From Pseudofabraea citricarpa (taxonomy: Eukaryota; Ascomycota; Leotiomycetes; Helotiales; Dermateaceae), in the NCBI GenBank assembly GCA_029641185.1, contig JAPWGK010000005.1, positions 1,488,001 to 1,552,000 on the forward strand: a stretch of 64,000 nt of DNA, in the 5' to 3' direction. Numbering within the stretch: the first letter of the stretch is position 1; each line of letters begins with the position of its first letter. Positions 59,377-64,000 of the stretch are shown piece after piece. The notes beneath the pieces are model-generated. The model saw only the letters and a program-made list of their open reading frames with translations. It was not told the DNA's origin and ran no database searches. A program made the position numbers and the translations under genes.

Positions 59377-61353
59377 ATGGACCAGGATAAGTCGACTGAC
59401 CAGGAGCCTTGCTCAACCCCTTCAGTATCTTCCTCTATTCAAATACCCACTCCTGAGTTGCCCTGTAGTCAAGGTCAGAGCAGCCACCCTGGCGTATCCC
59501 AGAATAAGGGCCAGCAATCGCATACGCCTACTGGATTGGTAACGAGAAGTGAAACATCAGATGACGAAGTACAATACTTGATGACTGTACCGAGGAGAAG
59601 GAAAAGAAATCAAAATGGGTATTATCCGAATAATTTCTACTACCATAGGCTGCTAACACGAGAAAATATTAGGACAAACGATATGCATCAAGAGCGAACT
59701 GGTACCATGACTGGAACAAGAGACATGAGTCGAGGAGGGAGTGTGGACATCTCTAAGGATCTTGAATCCTGCCACTTGAGCAATTTTCGTTCAAATGGCC
59801 TGCCGGGATTTCAATATGCCAGTCAGCCATATCAGCAGCTGCAAAGTTTCGAGCCTCTACTTGGATCTCCACATGGAAATCTTCAATATGATATATCTCA
59901 GCAGCTTCGGCCACCTCTCATCAACCCTCAAAGGCTGGTTACCAGACCATCTCAGTCGGTTTCAATACCTACTCTGGAGCATGGGACCGAGTCTGAAGCA
60001 AAACGGCTTTGCAATGGGTTGAGGCTAGGACAGCCAGAACGGACCTTCTCATGTGGAGCTCCGCAACCACATTGCTACACCAGTCCTATGTTTACAGCAT
60101 CAAATAACAATACAGATTTCACAAGTCCACCTCTAGAACAGCTCTTTATGGATGTACTTTGGCCTCCAGCCTCGGCGATTGAACAAGTATTTCCTGACCA
60201 CACAAACTTCAACTGGAATACATTGACGTGGGAAAGCTCACCTGCAAATGTCACTACTTCTCCCTTGGCAACGACTTCAGTTCAAAAGCAAACATCCACC
60301 AATACTGAGGAATTCCAGCAAAAGCAACGAAGTTGTCCTGAAAAACGACCACCGACAGCACGAGAAACTTCACGACCAAGCCCAACTACTGCACATGTTT
60401 ATTCTGCTGACCTTCGACGCAAACCAACTTTGTATCAAATTCCTGCCTGGACACCACCAACTTCTGCACTTCCGGCGCCAGAGCCCACTGAGTCCCAGTG
60501 CTCGCCAACTGTCTCAAGCGATGACAATTCTCAAGCAGCTCCGTTAAGATCAACTCATTCTCGTTCTCCATCCCAAACAACTTGTTTTACTCCTTCGGTA
60601 GTACCACCCCCGAAATTTAATTTCAATTGCGATAGTTTCCTGCGTACCCCTCACGTAACACCAGAGTCGCCTGCGCCAGTATCTCCTCGAACGAAGGTCC
60701 CTAAAACGTTGCCTGCGATGCCGATATCACAAGTCGACCTTTTATTCGCTTCTCCTGAACGATCTCAGTCTTCATTTCGTCAAGAGAAGCCCGCAACTGA
60801 ACGCGCAAGTAGCATAATGCAGGCTCCTTTACCATCGACGCAAAATACAACAGCGCAGCTCATGAGTCTGAACCACCATACCAAGTCAAGTGACAGGGAG
60901 CAGCCCCAGACACAAAACCACTCGGCTAATCTGTAAGTGCCAGAAACTAAATTACTGGGTTTCATTTTGTTGACATGAATCAGAATTGTCGATATTGCGC
61001 AGACTTGTCAAGAAAGGTTTCCTTTTGAAGAGGTAGCACGTCGTCACAACACCAAGATTGAAAAAGTCATCGACACATTTTCAGCCATCATCCAGCTCCC
61101 GCTACTTCGCAACGCCAGCGATAGTAGGCGACATGGGCCTTTGGGTTCCCAGCGTATGAAGGATTTCAGGGAGGCAAAGAAGGCCGCTAAAGCTGCACAA
61201 CATGCCGAGCGAAAAGCAATGAAGCATCATTTGAAAAGTCATTCTGATGAGCCAGTTCAAAAAAGGATCAAGGTCGGAGAAAAGGTCGAGGATCTACGCA
61301 AAGCTGCAATGCTCAAAAACGCTAGAGAGGCTCAAGTGAACTCGGCTCCGTAG
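59377..61353 (+). CDS. Ser/Pro/Gln-rich nuclear-type protein with C-terminal helical domain
   Basis: Model: join(59377..60932,60984..61353), 641 aa. Residues 1-515 are disordered and Ser/Thr/Pro/Gln-rich. They include a basic cluster (VPRRRKRNQNG) and long runs of SPxP- and TP-type sites. The intron joins HSANL to IVDIAQTCQERFPFEEVARR, opening a helical C-terminus with HNTKIEKVIDTFSAIIQLPL, then a Lys/Ala-rich helix (DFREAKKAAKAAQHAERKAM). The last part is nuclear-targeting-like. A DNA-binding or regulatory role is a guess from the helical pattern. I recognise no catalytic domain. The frame is open upstream, but the first ATG is 59377. Confidence 0.6.
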
Positions 61354-61466
61354 TTGCAACTTTGATGCTTTTCCATATTTCACAACCTCAGTAGATGTGA
61401 AAAGGCTCACGGTACTGGGTATCTGAACAATTTAGCAGACTTTTAAGACAATTGAATTGACGTTCA

Positions 61467-61823
61467 CTAACATTCTGTCCTCTCATCACATCCAGCTCCC
61501 CAATCAACAATCCCATTCCAGCGTATCTTACTTGCTTTTCTCAATTCTCTGCCTCTTTCGCTCTGTCCCTCTTGCAGAGCATGTTCCAGAGCGAGTGATT
61601 CCTCTCTACTTTTTGCATTGCGCAGCCGCTCCATCAAAGACGCACGCAATGAATCGTGCCTTCTGTTGATTTCTTGCATAACTATTGTTGGATGGCAATT
61701 TGCACAAGTGTCGTTCAGTTGTTGGGTTGGGCCCTGAAGCGTAGAACAAGGTATCTCACAGCGCTGCTCATAGTGACGCAGAATGTGGCCACAGCACATC
61801 ACCGTTGAAGTACCTTTACACAT
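61467..61823 (-). CDS. Small Cys/His protein, fungal family of unknown function
   Basis: A single exon of 118 aa starts MCKGTSTVMCCGHILRHYEQ. It has Cys and His pairs (MCCGH, RCEIPC, DTCANCHPT) suited to zinc binding. A charged helix follows (INRRHDSLRASLMERLRNAK) and the closing GIVDWGAG resembles the family end in other ascomycetes. No function is known to me. It lies back to back with the Ser/Pro-rich gene on the opposite strand. Confidence 0.55.
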   Translation of the reverse strand: MCKGTSTVMCCGHILRHYEQRCEIPCSTLQGPTQQLNDTCANCHPTIVMQEINRRHDSLRASLMERLRNAKSREESLALEHALQEGQSERGRELRKASKIRWNGIVDWGAGCDERTEC

Positions 61824-62122
61824 GTTGATCTGTTTCTGAGGCTTGAAAAGACAAAAAAGCCGGGATGAAAACAGTGATGGACGGGATGGTTTGGATCACT
61901 CCTTCTAGTAGCCTGCATATTTCTTTGTTTATTTTCTATGCTGCGGGTGTCAGATCGCGCGCGAGGAAATCTTTGTCTACCACGAACTTCACTGACACCG
62001 CCCGTCTCAAAATATGAAACACGCTTCTTTTTGATGGCATTTGGCGTTTCCTTGTCCTCGCCTAAATTTGGTGACTTTGACCTTGGTGGTGGTGCTACGT
62101 CTTTGAAGACAACCACATTCAT
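61824..62122 (-). CDS. Doubtful upstream frame of the small Cys/His gene
   Basis: The frame starts at an ATG (62122), MNVVVFKDVAPPPRSKSPNL, then VSYFETGGVSEVRGRQRF. It runs on to 61799 and overlaps the start of the next gene in a different frame. It could be an independent small gene or a first exon. I found no clean donor to support the latter. Confidence 0.25.
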
Positions 62123-62648
62123 AGCCGGCGGGTTTCTTTGACAGCAAAACTATTGTTTCAGGTTCGATGTTTAATCCTACACCACAAACTTCCTCTAAAT
62201 TTAACGACCCATTTTGCGGGCTGATCGCTCATTGGCCATGGCAATCCAGGTGGATAAACAGAGTAGGTCAAGTGGTTTTCAGGAGGGGTTTGAACCTCAT
62301 ACACTTCCGCACTGAATTTAGGCGACAACGCCTAAGGAATAGCCTATAGATAATCATCTATCTTATGAACCATCACTAGGTCAAAGACGGCTTCAGAAAT
62401 GTGGAAATATAGGGATGAGGAGTCGGAAGTACGGAGTTGGTATAGTTTTACCTCTAGTACTATACGCTAAGCTAGATCCACAACATTTGAAGCTTGAAAG
62501 TTCCTCTCACGGCTGAATTTCTTACACATCCTCCGTGACCCCGAAGCTAATATTAAAGCCGAATATTAATTTCAAGAGATTCTTTATTTAGTGCCTGAGT
62601 CTTGGCATCAGATGCCAACATGTTAAACTACATCTCCTCGTCAAATGC
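62123..62648. other. Intergenic
   Basis: No gene supported. A short tRNA-like segment near 62280-62310 lacks the rest of the cloverleaf. Confidence 0.4.
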
Positions 62649-64000
62649 TCATTTTGGTTCACAGACGGTAATGAATCTACTTCCAATGCCACTAATAAAG
62701 ATCCTCCCCGTGCTTGCATCACTGATTGCAACAGTAGTAATGGGCAAAACCAATCCTTCATTGTCCTCCACTACCTTCACAGCCTCATAGTCACCACCAA
62801 TCTTTCGAATACGCCAGACTGCGGCTGGAGCATCTGACAAGACAGGACCACTGACAGCAGCCAGCATCTTCTGGATATGAGGGAAGACAGCAGCAAAGAT
62901 GTCACCATTTGCATCAACTGAGAGATTATCAACGGGTGCTCCGATGTAAATGTCTCGGATCTTGACAAGAGAGTTATCGGGCTGGGGATTGAAGACGCTT
63001 ATCTTGCCTGCTCCGCAGTGTGCAACATAGATCAATCCGTCCCTCCCCTTCACGATGCCGTTGGGGAAGAATAATCCACCCTTGGCTACAATGTTGCATT
63101 CGTCAGAAGTGGTAGAGCAATATGCGACTGAGCCTTTGCCAACTATTGCTTCCAATTCGAAAAGCTACACGTGATGGTCAGTAAGTCCTTCGAGCTCAAG
63201 AAACGAGCGTGTCTTACAGTTCCGACTATGATCATGTCAGTAACACTGCTACAATGGGTTGTCTCGAGTGATTCTATACTTACATTTCGTTCCATGATCA
63301 TTGGTGAAAAAGAACCCGCCATCGCCCGTCAGAGCAAGTGAATTAGGAGTGATGAGTACATCAGGATTAGCAATAGTCCTGACATGTTTTAACTCGCTGC
63401 CTCCTTTGGGCAGGTCGAAAACCTCAAACGTCGAATTCGCTCCTACCTTCTTCGGATCCAGTGGTCTTCCTTGGTCATCAGCTGGTACACGATGGTTAGT
63501 TATGTAGAAACGACGGGTAGAGTCTTCAAGGATCTCGACGTCAAATGCGAGCACGTCGAGATTTGACATAAGTCCCTCGGCGTTACGGTATGATCCTACG
63601 GGTGCGAGGGCATGTACTCCATAGAGTCCATCGGATCCTGGATTGTCGATATCGAGGACAACGATGCGGTCCGTGAGGGTTCTTTTCGAAGCATCTAGAT
63701 GCGCCACACTGTATATCGAAGCCGTCAGAGACCAATAGCAACACCAAAAAGCTCTCTTGACAACTGTAACAAAAAACAGAATCTCTTTTTCTTATTTCTT
63801 AATTTTCCTTTTATTTTCAAAAAAAAAAAAAAGGAAAAAAATCCAACTGAAGAGATCACGGGAAGAAAGAGAGGAAGATATACTTCGGGTTCCAGCCCAA
63901 CCGCGCATCCAAATCCTTACACGCGCCATAAATCTTGCGCTCCTCCTCATCCAGCCACATGTGCTCGCAGCTCTCGAGCAGCTGATGCCTCACACGCCGG
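62649..64000 (-). CDS. Paraoxonase/arylesterase-type beta-propeller, N-terminus cut
   Basis: Model: complement(join(62649..63164,63218..63248,63280..63708,63884..>64000)), 5' end outside the window. Exons read HQLLESCEHMWLDEEERKIY, then WNPNVAHLDASKRTLTD, FYITNHRVP and LTGDGGFFFTNDHGTK, then KGGLFFPNGIVKGRDGLIYV, VDNLSVDANGDIFAAVFPH. The N-D and N-G residues in propeller blades match Ca2+ ligands of the PON/SMP-30 fold. The family hydrolyses lactones and esters; the substrate is unknown. The third exon is only 31 nt and uses the donor GTATAG so that KCNSVTDMIIVGT stays in frame. The preceding intron (175 nt) contains a 13-base homopolymer and is long for this gene. Confidence 0.78.

Noticed and set aside
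62270..62330. tRNA-like T-arm (GGTTTGAACC)
   Set aside because: No matching acceptor, D or anticodon arms.

Overview
The window is nuclear DNA of a filamentous ascomycete. The evidence is short GT-AG introns (about 45-100 nt, many with a CTAAC or CTAAT branch site), closely spaced genes on both strands, fungal-specific families (AIM9-like kinase, WSC cell-wall protein, Sos7, Vps17, fungal ABCC transporter) and AT-rich patches with RIP-like transition mutations. Placement in Pezizomycotina is firm. Leotiomycetes is an inference from the general look of the proteins. I found no tRNA, rRNA, CRISPR array or bacterial feature. All exon models were built by hand from splice signals, reading-frame continuity and family motifs.

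Layout. 1-315: partial unknown gene. 958-2798: mitochondrial AIM9-like phosphotransferase. 2954-8088: 13-exon ABCC transporter, intact except for two in-frame stop codons. 8733-10729: two small unknown genes starting on opposite strands at the same CATG, then a small kinase. 10730-14080: a 3.3 kb gene-poor stretch with decayed coding-like fragments. 14081-23788: compact housekeeping block with ferric reductase, RS-domain splicing factor, kinetochore Sos7, ribosomal eL37, Elongator Elp6 and a DHCR24-like FAD reductase. 25862-28236: secreted threonine-rich WSC protein with a Y-E-P repeat domain.

30233-42035 is the most striking segment. In 12 kb it holds a Stealth-domain sugar-phosphate transferase with an EF-hand, a GT34 glycosyltransferase, a TPT-type (nucleotide-)sugar transporter, a GT25 and a GT8. 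All four transferases have an N-terminal signal anchor, so together they could supply, build and phosphodiester-link a surface or secretory glycan. No family-level function for this combination is known to me.

42701-44004 is an AT-rich island that begins with a 15-bp tandem array whose units change progressively by C-to-T. 44005-52650 returns to housekeeping genes: Hsm3/PSMD5-type proteasome chaperone, a tiny spliced gene, RNA polymerase III subunit Rpc31, mitochondrial EF-G2 (Mef2) and retromer Vps17. 52651-55868 holds a short-LTR-like pair of repeats around an AT-rich, apparently RIP-mutated core. 55869-64000 carries a sorbitol/xylitol-type dehydrogenase, COP9 subunit CSN6, a Ser/Pro-rich nuclear-type protein, a small Cys/His protein and a partial paraoxonase-type beta-propeller enzyme.
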